The position numbers and the translations under genes were made by a program. The notes below the pieces were generated by a model. The model was given only the letters and a program-made list of their open reading frames with translations. It made no database searches and had not been told where the DNA came from. From the NCBI GenBank assembly GCA_934670175.1, contig CAKUOX010000031.1, positions 1 to 25,085 on the forward strand: 25,085 nucleotides of DNA, given 5' to 3'. Position 1 is the first letter of the stretch. Every line of letters begins with the position of its first letter. The DNA comes from an uncultured Clostridia bacterium (lineage in GTDB: Bacteria > Bacillota > Clostridia > Christensenellales > Aristaeellaceae). Of the stretch, positions 8,838-17,663 are shown piece by piece.

Positions 8838-10490
8838 TTATTCCACTGCGATCAGATAGTAATACAGCGGCTGGCCGCCCGCCTGAAGCTCCACATCGCA
8901 GTCGGGATAGCGATCCTCCAGCTCGGCGCTGAGTGCCTCGGCATCCTCGGGCGATACGTCGCTGCCGTAATACACGGTGATCAGCGCGGTGTCCTCGTTG
9001 ACCATCTTTTCTGTCACAGCCAGGCTCACCTCGGCAATATTATCTCCAAGCTCGCTGAGCTTGTTGTCGATCATGCCCATTATGTCGCCCTGATGGATCT
9101 CATGGTCATCGTACACCGTATCGCGCACGGCGTAAGTAATGGATGCGGTGTGCACGTTCTCGGCGGCCTCCGTCATTGCCGCGGTATTTTCTTCCACGCT
9201 CGCCTCCTGCGAGAACGCCAGCATGGCAGAGATCCCCATCGGCACGGACTTCGTGGGCAGCACGATCACGTTTTTCTTCGTCAGCTCCGCCGCCTGCTGC
9301 GCCGCCAGAATGATGTTGGTGTTGTTCGGCAGGATAAATACGTTCTTCGCGTGCGTAGCGTCCGCCGCCTGCGCCAGATCCTGAATGCTCGGGTTCATCG
9401 TCTGCCCGCCGTCCACGATCTGATCCACCATCAGCTCGCGGAAGATGTCCGCCAGGCCCGCGCCCAGCGCCACGGCCACCACGCCGTATTCCTTCATCTG
9501 GGCTTCCTGCGCCTGCGCGCGCTTTTGCTCGCGCTCGCGCGCCTCCTCGAACATGTTGTCGATCTTAATGGCGTCCAGCTCGCCCAGCTCCAGCGCATAC
9601 TGAATGGCCTTGCCGGGGTCGTTGGTGTGCACATGCACCTTCACCACGGACAGATCGGAGATCACCAGCACGCAGTCGCCGATGCGCTCCAGACGCTTGC
9701 GCAGGCGCACGACCTCGCTCTCCTTCATGTCCGGCCGCGGATGCGATACAATGAATTCCGTGCAGTATCCAAACTGAATATCCTCCACGGAGAGGTCGCC
9801 ATGGTCGTCCACGAATTCACCGGGCATGCTCTGCCCCGCCGCTTCGCTTTCACCGCTGCCGATTTCCACCGTCTCGCCCGTGAGCGCCGCGAACATGCCG
9901 CGCAGCACGACCATCAGACCCATGCCGCCGCTGTCCACCACGCCAGCCTGCTTGAGCACCGGCAGCATCTCGGGCGTCTTTTTCAGAATCTCGTCGCCCG
10001 CGCTCAGCATAAAGCGCCACATTTCCTCAAGATCACCAAAGCGCGCGCCGTTCGCCTCCAGCTGCTCGGCCATCACGCGGATCACCGTCAGAATCGTGCC
10101 CTCCTTGGGCTTCAACACGGCCTTGTATGCGGTGCGCGCACCCTCGCGCACGGCGTGCACCCACAGTGCGCAGTCGATCTCTTCGTGTCCCGCCAGACCG
10201 TGCGCCAGGCCGCGCAGAATCTGACTGAGGATGACGCCGGAATTGCCGCGCGCGCCCTTGAGCGCGCCCCTGGCCACCGCGTCCGTCACGTCCGCCACGG
10301 ACGTATAGCGCTTCATATTCATTTCCTTGATGGCTGCCGATATTGTCTGGGACATATTGGAGCCCGTGTCTCCATCCGGCACCGGAAATACATTCAGCGC
10401 GTCCACGCTCTCCCGATTCTGGATCAGCAGAGCCGCGCCCGAGGAGAACATCTCCTTGAGCATTAAACCGTCAATCTTCGTTATTGCCAT
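8838..10490 (-). CDS. fakA: Fatty acid kinase catalytic subunit (YloV/DAK family)
   Basis: A 550-aa cytoplasmic kinase. FakA phosphorylates fatty acids bound to a FakB (DegV-family) protein, giving acyl-phosphate for phospholipid synthesis. The N-terminal DhaL domain shows NVFPVPDGDTGSNM (about residues 33-46, Mg-ATP-binding aspartates), GARGNSGVILSQILRG and DSGGMGLMVVLRG. A middle domain carries VVKVHVHTNDPG, and the C-terminal domain (from about residue 335) contains FILPNNTNIILAA and the end of the YloV family. ATG 10490 has GGAGG 6 bp upstream; the TTG 12 bp earlier overlaps the ribosome site. It lies 31 bp after yloU in the conserved yloU-yloV pair. No fakB is in this window. Confidence 0.93.
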   Translation of the reverse strand: MAITKIDGLMLKEMFSSGAALLIQNRESVDALNVFPVPDGDTGSNMSQTISAAIKEMNMKRYTSVADVTDAVARGALKGARGNSGVILSQILRGLAHGLAGHEEIDCALWVHAVREGARTAYKAVLKPKEGTILTVIRVMAEQLEANGARFGDLEEMWRFMLSAGDEILKKTPEMLPVLKQAGVVDSGGMGLMVVLRGMFAALTGETVEIGSGESEAAGQSMPGEFVDDHGDLSVEDIQFGYCTEFIVSHPRPDMKESEVVRLRKRLERIGDCVLVISDLSVVKVHVHTNDPGKAIQYALELGELDAIKIDNMFEEAREREQKRAQAQEAQMKEYGVVAVALGAGLADIFRELMVDQIVDGGQTMNPSIQDLAQAADATHAKNVFILPNNTNIILAAQQAAELTKKNVIVLPTKSVPMGISAMLAFSQEASVEENTAAMTEAAENVHTASITYAVRDTVYDDHEIHQGDIMGMIDNKLSELGDNIAEVSLAVTEKMVNEDTALITVYYGSDVSPEDAEALSAELEDRYPDCDVELQAGGQPLYYYLIAVE

Positions 10491-10521
10491 TTGATCCTCC
10501 AAGCTGTGGAAAAGCCATCCA

Positions 10522-10872
10522 TCAAACGCGGATATCCTCGACGCACACGTTCACGCGGCCTACCGGTACCCCCGTAAGATGCTCCACCTTGTATTTTACG
10601 GTCTCAATAATAGAAGCTGCGACCGCGCTGATTGAAATGCCGTATTCCACGATAATGAACAAATCGATGTCCACCTTATCGCCCGAGGTGCGAATCTTCA
10701 CGCCTCGCCCAAGATTCTCCTTGCCCATCAGCTGAACGATACCGTCTGTGGACCGTTTGGAAGCCATGCCGACGATGCCGTAGCAATCCAGCGCGGCATA
10801 GCCCGCCACGCGCACCAGCACATCGTCGCTGACCGTCACGAGGCCAAGATCGGTTTTAAACTTGCAATCCAT
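10522..10872 (-). CDS. Asp23/Gls24 family envelope-stress protein (YloU-like)
   Basis: A 116-aa protein. It shows the Asp23/Gls24 pattern: a short beta start GLVTVSDDVLVRVAGYAALDCYGIVGM, then KVDIDLFIIVEYGISISAVAASI and a C-terminal VNVCVEDIRV. Members associate with the cell envelope and respond to stress; the B. subtilis YloU role is undefined. GGAGG is 7 bp before ATG 10872. It is the first gene of the yloU-fakA operon, divergent from rpmB, the arrangement common in Firmicutes. Confidence 0.92.
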   Translation of the reverse strand: MDCKFKTDLGLVTVSDDVLVRVAGYAALDCYGIVGMASKRSTDGIVQLMGKENLGRGVKIRTSGDKVDIDLFIIVEYGISISAVAASIIETVKYKVEHLTGVPVGRVNVCVEDIRV

Positions 10873-10961
10873 TCAAAAACCTCCGTTCAGGCGTTGATAG
10901 TATAGTAATTGCCGCCAAATCGGCGCATCAAACCATTCGCAGAATAGATCTGCGCACTACC

Positions 10962-10990
10962 AGTATAGCTTCTTTTGGCCGATTATGCAA
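10962..10990 (-). promoter_or_regulatory. Promoter of yloU-fakA
   Basis: On the minus strand TTGCAT (10985-10990), 17 bp, TATACT (10962-10967), leaving about an 89-nt leader. A second TATACT close to 10906 lacks a good -35. Confidence 0.65.
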
Positions 10991-11093
10991 GCGAATCGCC
11001 AAAAATCAAAGCGGTGAGCATGCAAATTTCACTTTTTGCACCCGCATTCGGAAAAAAACGCCCTTAATTGCAGAACTTTTACACGTTGCCCAC

Positions 11094-11122
11094 TTGCGTT
11101 TTGACAGAAACGGTGATATAAT
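11094..11122 (+). promoter_or_regulatory. Promoter of rpmB
   Basis: TTGCGT (11094-11099), 17 bp, perfect TATAAT (11117-11122). A consensus TTGACA at 11101 is only 10 bp from the -10 and would need a different -10. Confidence 0.7.
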
Positions 11123-11168
11123 TCTACTGTTTTGATGTGACATACCCTTGAAGGAGGTGTGATAGAGT

Positions 11169-11360
11169 ATGAGAAAGTTTTGTGAAGTTTGCGGCAAGGG
11201 CGTGGTTTATGGAAACAACGTGAGCCATTCTAACCGCAAGACGCGCCGCACCTGGGCTCCGAACACGCAGAAGGTCAAAGTTCTCGTGAACGGTGTTCCC
11301 AAGAGCATGTCCGTTTGCACGCGCTGCCTGCGCAGCAACAAAGTCGAGCGCGCTCTGTAA
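11169..11360 (+). CDS. rpmB: 50S ribosomal protein L28, zinc-binding (C+) form
   Basis: A 63-aa basic ribosomal protein of the large subunit. The N-terminus MRKFCEVCGKGVVYGNNVSHSN and the RRTWAPNTQKVKV block are diagnostic of L28. Cysteines 5, 8, 50 and 53 form two CxxC pairs, so this is the zinc-ribbon C+ form; C- paralogues replace it in zinc starvation in some bacteria. AAGGAGGTG precedes the ATG. It is a single gene with its own promoter, divergent from yloU-fakA. Confidence 0.97.
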   Translation: MRKFCEVCGKGVVYGNNVSHSNRKTRRTWAPNTQKVKVLVNGVPKSMSVCTRCLRSNKVERAL

Positions 11361-11407
11361 AAAAAGGAAGTCTATCTTCCGGAAGATCGAAGCTTCATAT
11401 TCTTTTT

Positions 11408-11450
11408 AGACGGGTTTGTTCCTCTTGCTTAAAGAGCAGCAGACCCGTCT
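11408..11450 (+). terminator. Terminator-like hairpin after rpmB
   Basis: AGACGGGTTTG (11408-11418) pairs with CAGACCCGTCT (11440-11450), with an inner CTCTT/AAGAG stem. It lies 48 bp after the rpmB stop and is followed by ATTTCCGTT, a poor T-run. It also lies just beyond the convergent small gene at 11469, so it may serve both. A 14-bp perfect palindrome ATCTTCCGGAAGAT sits between it and rpmB. Confidence 0.55.
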
Positions 11451-11468
11451 ATTTCCGTTATACCCACG

Positions 11469-11648
11469 TCAGCTGAAGCGCCAGATCAGAAACCCCACGC
11501 TGATGAGCAGCACCGACAGCACCGACGTCCATACCCAATACGGCACGAACAGCAGCAGCACCAGCACGCCCACCGCCATCAACACGATCCCGACGATTCC
11601 GGACTTCGAGCTGCCGCCACCGCCGCCGCTGAAACAATTCCCGCGCAT
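11469..11648 (-). CDS. Small Gly-rich membrane protein, unknown function
   Basis: A 59-aa protein. It begins MRGNCFSGGGGGSSKSG, a Cys followed by a run of five glycines, and continues into two hydrophobic helices (about residues 18-36 and 38-54) separated by a VPYWVWT turn. It ends WRFS. GAGGAGGG lies 8 bp before ATG 11648, a strong ribosome site. The same frame stays open upstream to 12023, but that extension crosses palindromic repeats and overlaps zapA, so I rejected it. There is no lipobox, as the Cys is too near the start. I do not recognise the family. Confidence 0.6.
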   Translation of the reverse strand: MRGNCFSGGGGGSSKSGIVGIVLMAVGVLVLLLFVPYWVWTSVLSVLLISVGFLIWRFS

Positions 11649-11737
11649 GCCATCGCCCTCCTCATGTTCTGGAGCAGGATCAGGAACGGGCGCAGCCGCA
11701 TCCGGCTGCAGCCCTCCCTGGTATCGCTTTAGAATAT

Positions 11738-11755
11738 GCGCGCCGCGCGGCGCGC
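11738..11755. repeat. Perfect 18-bp all-GC palindrome
   Basis: GCGCGCCGCGCGGCGCGC reads the same on both strands. It lies in the 11649-12003 gap, which otherwise holds a hairpin at 11761-11801 and the zapA promoter. Confidence 0.75.
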
Positions 11756-11760
11756 GTGCA

Positions 11761-11801
11761 GGCTCTGCGTTCTTTTTGAAGTGCAAAAAGAACGCAGAGC
11801 C
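11761..11801. repeat. Perfect 18-bp stem hairpin, 5-nt loop
   Basis: GGCTCTGCGTTCTTTTTG (11761-11778) and its exact reverse complement (11784-11801) flank AAGTG. No T-run follows on either strand, so it is not a normal terminator. It is 5 bp from the GC palindrome at 11738-11755. Confidence 0.85.
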
Positions 11802-11906
11802 GAAATTTTGGGAGTCGGCGAAACCTGACAGCAGCCGCGCCTGCGGCAGCGGCAGCGGCTCCGATATATAAGGAAATAACGCCGATAATTCTTTCGACGC
11901 TAACGG

Positions 11907-11935
11907 TTGTTCATCGCGCCGCTTTATGATATTAT
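11907..11935 (+). promoter_or_regulatory. Promoter of the zapA-U32-mutS2 operon
   Basis: TTGTTC (11907-11912), 17 bp, TATTAT (11930-11935), with an overlapping TATAAT 5 bp downstream. It is about 70 bp before the zapA ATG. Confidence 0.6.
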
Positions 11936-12003
11936 ATAATAGAATGAATATATAATTTAGACAATAGGGCGCATGTCCAGCTGAGCAGGGAGATATATCC
12001 GCT

Positions 12004-12267
12004 ATGGAAAAGATCAAAACCACCGTTCACATCGCAGGTCGGGAATACGCCATTTCCAGCTACGATTCGGAAGAATACATTCAGAGCGTCGCCGCGTGGG
12101 TCGACCGCAGGATGCGCGAGCTGTACCAGGCCACGCGCCTGCCCGGCGGCCAGCTGGCCGTACTGACGGCAGTCAACGCCGCGGACGATATGATGAAATC
12201 CCGCGAGGAGATCCGCCGCCTGAAGCGCGAGATCGAGGAGCTGCGCGCCCGCGCAGAAAAGGCATGA
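12004..12267 (+). CDS. zapA: Cell division protein ZapA
   Basis: An 87-aa protein that bundles FtsZ filaments at the division ring. The N-terminal VHIAGREYAISSYDSEEYIQSVAAWVD pattern is typical of ZapA. A central AVLTAVNAADDMMK helix leads into a C-terminal coiled coil from about residue 64 (SREEIRRLKREIEELRARAEKA). An AGGGAG lies 11 bp before ATG 12004. It overlaps the next gene by 4 bp (ATGA), so the two are translationally coupled. The zapA-U32-mutS2 order is seen in other Clostridia. Confidence 0.9.
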   Translation: MEKIKTTVHIAGREYAISSYDSEEYIQSVAAWVDRRMRELYQATRLPGGQLAVLTAVNAADDMMKSREEIRRLKREIEELRARAEKA

Positions 12268-14585
12268 CGGTGCCGGAGCTGCTCTGTCCGGCGGGCAGTG
12301 CCCCATCGATGGTCGCCGCCGTGCAGTGCGGCGCGGACGCCGTGTACCTCGGTGCAGGCGATTTCAACGCCCGCCGCAGTGCGGATAATTTCGGCGGCGA
12401 GCTGGATGCCGCCGTGCTGTACTGCCACGCGCGCGGCGTTCGGGTATACGTCACGCTGAACACCATGGTTCGGCAGGACGAAATGGCGCGGCTCGAGGCC
12501 ACCATCGGCGAAATATGCCGCTCAGGCGCGGACGGCGTGATCGTGCAGGATCTCGGCGTGGCGCGCGCCATACGGCAGATGGCGCCTTCTCTGCCGCTGC
12601 ACGCCAGCACGCAAATGGCCGTGCACAACCGTCAGGGCGTGGAATTTCTAGCCGAGCAGGGCTTTGTCCGCGTGGTGCTGGCGCGCGAAATGCGTTTTGA
12701 CGAGATCGCGCGCTGCGCGGGGCTGGGGGCGGAGCTCGAGGTGTTCGTACATGGCGCGCTCTGCGTGTCCTGCTCCGGCCAGTGCCTGATGTCGTCCATG
12801 ATCGGCGGGCGCAGCGGCAATCGCGGCCTGTGCGCTCAGCCCTGCCGCATGAAATACCGAATGGGCGGGCGCGAGGGCTATTTTCTGTCCACCCGCGATC
12901 TGTGCGGCCTGCCCGAGCTGAGCGCCTATGCGCAGGCCGGCGTCGACAGCCTGAAGATCGAGGGGCGGCTCAAGCGCCCCGAATATGTAGCGGCGACGGC
13001 GCTGGCCTATCGCGGCGCGCTGGACGCGCTCCAGAACGGCGCACCGTTCGACGTCGCCCATGCCGAGGTGGAGCTTGCGCAGATGTTCAACCGCGGCGGC
13101 TTTACGCGCGGCTACGGCGCAGGCGTGCGGGACGACCATCTCATGTTCGCCGAGCGTCCCAACCACATGGGCGTTGAAATCGGGCGCTGCAAAGGGCGCG
13201 GCGAAATCGCGCTTTCTGCGCCCGTGCATGCGCAGGACGTGCTGGCGCTGCGGCACGGCAATACCGATATTCCGATAAAGGCGGCTACTGCCGATACAAG
13301 CATGCAGCTTCGCGAGGCGCAGGCCGGCGACGTGCTGGTACGCCTGGTCTCGCGGGAGCAGATGCTCCGCATGGCGGAACGCTTTACGGGCGAGCATAAG
13401 AGATTCCCCGTCTCCATGCTTCTGCGGCTGAACACCGGCGCGCCCGCCGCGCTGGAAATGTCGGACGGCGCGCACACCGTGCAGGTGCTCGGCGAAACTG
13501 TGCAGGCGGCGCGCAGCCGCCCTATCGACGCCGCGCGCGTGCGCAGTCAACTGGAAAAGCTGGGCGACACGCCGTTTGAAATGCGGCGCTTCGAAGCTGA
13601 GATCGATAAGGACGCATTTTTGCCGCTGTCCGCGCTGAACGCGCTGCGGCGTCAGGCGGTGGAAAGGCTGATCGAAGCGCGCGGCGGACGGGCGCATCCC
13701 TGCGCCGCCATGCTTCTGCCCGCGCAGAGCCCGACGCCGGACGCAAAGCCGCTGCTGTGTGCGCAGAGCGCCGATCCCCGCCTGCTGCGCCGCGCGCTGG
13801 ACGCCGGCGCGGATCGCGCCGCCTTTGCGCCCGAGGACATTCGCCCCGAGGCGCTGAATGCCGCGCTTGCACTGCTGCCGGAGCGCTTTGATCTGGCGCT
13901 GCCGCCTGTAACGGCTGAAGCGGATCTCGACGCGCTCAACACCTGGGCACTGGAAAATGAGAGCCGCATCGCGCGCTGCTATATTTCAAACATCGGCCAG
14001 TTCGATAAGCGCTGGCCGGGCGAGCTTGCCGCCGATATGCAGCTGAACCTGGCCAACACGCTGAGCCTCGCGCAGCTTGCGGAATGGGGCGCAGCGCTGT
14101 ATACGCCGTCCGTGGAGCTGAACCGCGCGCAGATCGAAGCGCTGGGCGGTCGCCGCGAGCTGATCGTATACGGCCGCTTGCCGCTGATGCAGCTACGCCA
14201 CTGTCCGCTGCGGGCAGCGCAGGGACTATCCGGCAGGCACGCCGAATGCCGCCGCTGCGACAGCTGCGCGCCGGAAGCGCGCCTGAACGATATGACGCTG
14301 ACCGATCGCACCGGCGCGGTCTTTCCGCTGCGCCGCTGCGCCGCCCAGGGCGGCTGCGTGATACGGCTGCTGAATTCCGCCGTGCTGATGCTGCTGCGCC
14401 GCGCGGGCGCGCTGCCGCGCGCCGAGGGCTGGCGGCTGCTGCTGGACGCGGATGACCCGATTGAGGACGTCGTGCGCCTGCATGCTCTGTACCGCTCCGG
14501 CATGAACCCGCGCCGCGACCCGTCGTGGGACAATATCGAAAAAATGAACACCACTACCGGCCATTACTTTCGAGGAGTCGAATAA
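12264..14585 (+). CDS. Large U32 family protein, DUF3656/RlhA-like
   Basis: A 773-aa protein. The N-terminal U32 domain starts ELLCPAGSAPSMVAAVQCGADAVYLGA, and the signature EVFVHGALCVSCSGQCLMSS then NRGLCAQPC is at about residues 159-194 (Cys 167, 174, 190, 194; 214 in RDLCGL). Known relatives with this size and a long C-terminal part are RlhA/YdcP proteins, which hydroxylate C2501 of 23S rRNA. The C-terminal half has an extra Cys cluster (RHAECRRCDSCAPEARLND, near residue 665) that could bind metal. The start ATG overlaps the zapA stop. It is followed 2 bp later by mutS2. The exact substrate is an inference from family. Confidence 0.88.
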   Translation: MTVPELLCPAGSAPSMVAAVQCGADAVYLGAGDFNARRSADNFGGELDAAVLYCHARGVRVYVTLNTMVRQDEMARLEATIGEICRSGADGVIVQDLGVARAIRQMAPSLPLHASTQMAVHNRQGVEFLAEQGFVRVVLAREMRFDEIARCAGLGAELEVFVHGALCVSCSGQCLMSSMIGGRSGNRGLCAQPCRMKYRMGGREGYFLSTRDLCGLPELSAYAQAGVDSLKIEGRLKRPEYVAATALAYRGALDALQNGAPFDVAHAEVELAQMFNRGGFTRGYGAGVRDDHLMFAERPNHMGVEIGRCKGRGEIALSAPVHAQDVLALRHGNTDIPIKAATADTSMQLREAQAGDVLVRLVSREQMLRMAERFTGEHKRFPVSMLLRLNTGAPAALEMSDGAHTVQVLGETVQAARSRPIDAARVRSQLEKLGDTPFEMRRFEAEIDKDAFLPLSALNALRRQAVERLIEARGGRAHPCAAMLLPAQSPTPDAKPLLCAQSADPRLLRRALDAGADRAAFAPEDIRPEALNAALALLPERFDLALPPVTAEADLDALNTWALENESRIARCYISNIGQFDKRWPGELAADMQLNLANTLSLAQLAEWGAALYTPSVELNRAQIEALGGRRELIVYGRLPLMQLRHCPLRAAQGLSGRHAECRRCDSCAPEARLNDMTLTDRTGAVFPLRRCAAQGGCVIRLLNSAVLMLLRRAGALPRAEGWRLLLDADDPIEDVVRLHALYRSGMNPRRDPSWDNIEKMNTTTGHYFRGVE

Positions 14586-14587
14586 AT

Positions 14588-16936
14588 ATGGATCAACGCA
14601 ATCTGCGCGTACTGGAATTTCCCAAGATACGCGAAAAAATGGCGGCATTTGCCGTAAGTGAAATGGGGCGCGAGCGCGCGCTGAAGGTCGAGCCCTCGGG
14701 CGACGCCGCGCTGGTGCGCCGCCGCCAAGCCGAAACCGAGGAGGCGGGCGCGGTACTCGCGCACAACGGCTCGAACCCGATCGTGAGCTTCACCGACGTG
14801 CGCGAATTTCTGAAAATGGCACAGATCGGCGCGACGCTCTCCGCCAAGGCGCTGCTGCAAATCGCCGACGCCATCAAAGCCTCGCGGCTGGCGCGCAACG
14901 CGCTCAATATAGAGCGCGAGGATACGCCGCTGCTGACGGCGCTGGGCAGCACGCTGTATACCAACCGCCGCCTTGAGGAGGACATCTTCGACGCGATTCT
15001 GTCTGAGGACGAGATCAGCGACCACGCCAGCGGCGAGCTCGCGGCCATACGCCGCCATATCCGCGCCCTGAACGACCGCATTCGCGATAAGCTCAACGCC
15101 ATCATCCGCAGTGCGTCCACCCAGAAATACCTGATGGACGCCATCATCACCATGCGCAGCGGGCGCTATGTCGTGCCCGTGAAGGCCGAATGTCGCGCCA
15201 GCGTGCCCGGCATCGTACACGATCAGTCCGGCACCGGCTCCACGCTGTTCATCGAGCCAATGTCCGTGGTAGAGGCGGGCAACGAGCTCAAGCAGTGGGC
15301 GCTGAAGGAAAAGGCGGAGATCGAGCGCATCCTGGCCGCATTCTCCGCGGAGATCACGCCGGACGCCGCGCTGATCTCCGAAAGCCTCGAAACGCTGGCG
15401 GAGGCGGACGTGATCTTTGCACGCGCGGCGCTGGGACGCGAAATGCGTGCCGTGCCGCCGAAGCTGAACGAGGAAGGGCGCGTCAACCTGATCCGCGCGC
15501 GGCATCCGCTGATCGACCCGTCGAAGGTCGTACCCGGCAGTCTGTGGCTGGGCGAGGATTTCACCACGCTGATCATCACCGGCCCGAACACCGGCGGCAA
15601 GACGGTGACGCTGAAGACCGTCGGCCTGCTGTGCCTGATGGCGCAGGCGGGCATGCAGATCCCCGCCGCCTACGGCTCGGAACTGCCGGTATTCGACGAG
15701 ATCTACGCCGACATTGGCGACGAGCAGAGCATCGAGCAATCGCTGTCCACCTTCTCGGCGCACATGACGAACATCGTATCCATTCTCAGTCAGGCGTCGG
15801 ACAATTCGCTGGTGCTCTTTGACGAGCTGGGCGCGGGCACCGACCCCACCGAGGGCGCGGCGCTGGCCATGTCCATTCTGGAAAATCTGCTCGCGCGCCG
15901 CGTGCGCACGATGGCCACCACGCATTACAGCGAGCTCAAGGCCTTCGCGCTGTCCACGCCCGGCGTGGAAAACGCATCCGTAGAATTCGACGTGGAGACC
16001 CTGCGCCCCACCTATCGCCTGTCCATCGGCGTGCCCGGCAAGTCCAACGCCTTTGAGATTTCGCGCAAGCTGGGACTGCCGGAGGAATTGATCGACGCCG
16101 CCCGCGAAAAGCTGACGCACGATCAGGTGCGCTTTGAGGATGTGATCGCCAATGCGGAATACCACCGACAGGTGGCCGAGCGCGAGCGCAAGCTGGCGGA
16201 GGAGGCGCACATCGAAACCCAGCGGCTGCGCGACGAGGCCGAAAAGCTGCGCCGCGATCTGGACGCGCGCCGCGAAACGGAGCTGAAAAAGGCGCGCGCT
16301 GAGGCAAAGCGCGTGCTCCAGAAGGCACAGCGCGAATCCGAGCAGCTGATCTCCGAGCTGAAGAAAAAGGGCAGCGCGCAGCTGAAGGAGCACGAGCTGC
16401 ACGCGCTGCGCGCGGGACTGCAAAGCGCGATCGACGAAAACTCCGAGCGCATCGCCCCGCCGCCTGCCGAGGGCGAAACGCCGAAGACTGTGCATGTGGG
16501 CGACACGGTGGAGCTGGTGAAGCTCGGCGCAAAGGCCGTGATACTGTCGCTGCCCGATTCCAGAGGTGAATGCCAGGTGCAGGCGGGCGCGCTGAAAATG
16601 AAGGCGCGGCTGCAGGATATGCGCACCGCGCAGCCTGACAAGCCGAAGCGCCCCAAGGCCAGCGGCGGGCATGTGCAGGTCGGCGCGCGGCCGGTAGAGA
16701 CCGAATGCGACGTGCGCGGCTACACGCTGGAGGAAGCGCTGGCGGCAGTCGATCTGTTCCTGGATGGCGCGACGCTCAACCACCTGAAGGAAGTGAGCAT
16801 CATTCACGGAAAGGGCACAGGCGTGCTGCGCGCGGGCGTGCACAAATATCTGAAAAAGCATCCGGCCGTAAAGGAATTCCGGCTGGGGCGCTACGGCGAA
16901 GGCGAGGATGGCGTGACCATCGTCACCCTGAAATAG
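14588..16936 (+). CDS. mutS2: MutS2 ATPase/endonuclease
   Basis: A 782-aa protein, the normal length. Walker A is GPNTGGKT (residues 332-339), Walker B LVLFDELGAGTDPTEGA (from 408), followed by the MATTHYSELKAFA loop. A coiled coil runs from about 510 to 630. The C-terminal Smr domain has the ECDVRGYTLEEAL start and IIHGKGTGVLR, the nuclease signature. It lacks the mismatch-binding domain of MutS. Known roles are suppression of homologous recombination and, in Bacillus, splitting of collided ribosomes. GAGGAG is 10 bp before ATG 14588. Confidence 0.96.
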   Translation: MDQRNLRVLEFPKIREKMAAFAVSEMGRERALKVEPSGDAALVRRRQAETEEAGAVLAHNGSNPIVSFTDVREFLKMAQIGATLSAKALLQIADAIKASRLARNALNIEREDTPLLTALGSTLYTNRRLEEDIFDAILSEDEISDHASGELAAIRRHIRALNDRIRDKLNAIIRSASTQKYLMDAIITMRSGRYVVPVKAECRASVPGIVHDQSGTGSTLFIEPMSVVEAGNELKQWALKEKAEIERILAAFSAEITPDAALISESLETLAEADVIFARAALGREMRAVPPKLNEEGRVNLIRARHPLIDPSKVVPGSLWLGEDFTTLIITGPNTGGKTVTLKTVGLLCLMAQAGMQIPAAYGSELPVFDEIYADIGDEQSIEQSLSTFSAHMTNIVSILSQASDNSLVLFDELGAGTDPTEGAALAMSILENLLARRVRTMATTHYSELKAFALSTPGVENASVEFDVETLRPTYRLSIGVPGKSNAFEISRKLGLPEELIDAAREKLTHDQVRFEDVIANAEYHRQVAERERKLAEEAHIETQRLRDEAEKLRRDLDARRETELKKARAEAKRVLQKAQRESEQLISELKKKGSAQLKEHELHALRAGLQSAIDENSERIAPPPAEGETPKTVHVGDTVELVKLGAKAVILSLPDSRGECQVQAGALKMKARLQDMRTAQPDKPKRPKASGGHVQVGARPVETECDVRGYTLEEALAAVDLFLDGATLNHLKEVSIIHGKGTGVLRAGVHKYLKKHPAVKEFRLGRYGEGEDGVTIVTLK

Positions 16937-16964
16937 GCTGCCGCTTGAAGGGAGGAAGCAAACG

Positions 16965-17663
16965 ATGTCCGGACTGAAAATTCTGCTGGTCGACGACGAC
17001 CCCAATATCCGCCAGCTGGTTGACCTCTATCTGGAAAAGGAGGGCTTCGAGGTCTGCATGGCGGCGCGCGGCGACGAAGCGCTGGAAAAATTCCACAGTG
17101 CTTCGCCGAACCTGATCCTGCTGGACGTGATGCTGCCCGGCATGGACGGCTGGCAGGTCTGCCGCGAGATCCGCAAGACTTCAAACGTGCCCATCATCAT
17201 GCTCACCGCAAAGGACGAGACCTTTGACAAGGTGCTCGGGCTCGAGCTCGGCGCGGACGACTATGTGGTCAAGCCCTTCGAAATGAAGGAGCTGGTGGCG
17301 CGCATCAAAGCCGTCGCCCGCCGTTTTCAAGCTGCCGACGCGCCCAGCGGCAAGGAGCTGTCCTTCCCCGGGCTGAGCATCAACATCGCGCAGTACAGCG
17401 TCACCTACATGGGCAAGCCGCTGGAAATGCCGCCGAAGGAGCTGGAGCTGCTGTATTTCCTCGCCAGCCATCCGGGCATGGTATTCACGCGCGAGCAGCT
17501 GCTCGAGCAGGTATGGGGCTACGATTATTTCGGCGATTCCCGCACGGTGGATGTACACGTCAAGCGCCTGCGCGAAAAGCTGACTGAGGGCGAACGCCTG
17601 GGTTGGCAGATCAAAACCGTATGGGGCGTGGGCTATAAGTTCGAGGTGAAACCGCAGGCATGA
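16965..17663 (+). CDS. OmpR/PhoB-family response regulator
   Basis: A 232-aa DNA-binding regulator. The receiver domain has the acidic pocket VDDDPN (residues 9-13), phospho-acceptor D54 in LILLDVMLPGMDGW, the conserved Thr/Ser of MLTAKDE and Lys of VVKPFEMKEL. The C-terminal winged helix runs from about 130 to 230, with TREQLLEQVWGYDYFGDSRTVDVHVKRLREKL. GGGAGGA lies 10 bp before the ATG. It overlaps the sensor kinase by 4 bp and is cotranscribed with the HtrA-like gene, its probable cognate output. Confidence 0.95.
   Translation: MSGLKILLVDDDPNIRQLVDLYLEKEGFEVCMAARGDEALEKFHSASPNLILLDVMLPGMDGWQVCREIRKTSNVPIIMLTAKDETFDKVLGLELGADDYVVKPFEMKELVARIKAVARRFQAADAPSGKELSFPGLSINIAQYSVTYMGKPLEMPPKELELLYFLASHPGMVFTREQLLEQVWGYDYFGDSRTVDVHVKRLREKLTEGERLGWQIKTVWGVGYKFEVKPQA

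Noticed and set aside
11649..12023. Upstream extension of the 59-aa membrane protein to 184 aa
   Set aside because: It overlaps zapA, has no ribosome site at its start, and crosses the palindromes at 11738-11801. The strong GAGGAGGG favours the short start.
14564..17005. Long antisense frames opposite mutS2, recG, fakA, alr and the large U32 gene
   Set aside because: These are shadow frames of GC-rich genes, with His/Arg/Ala-rich translations and no motifs. The sense genes are unambiguous.
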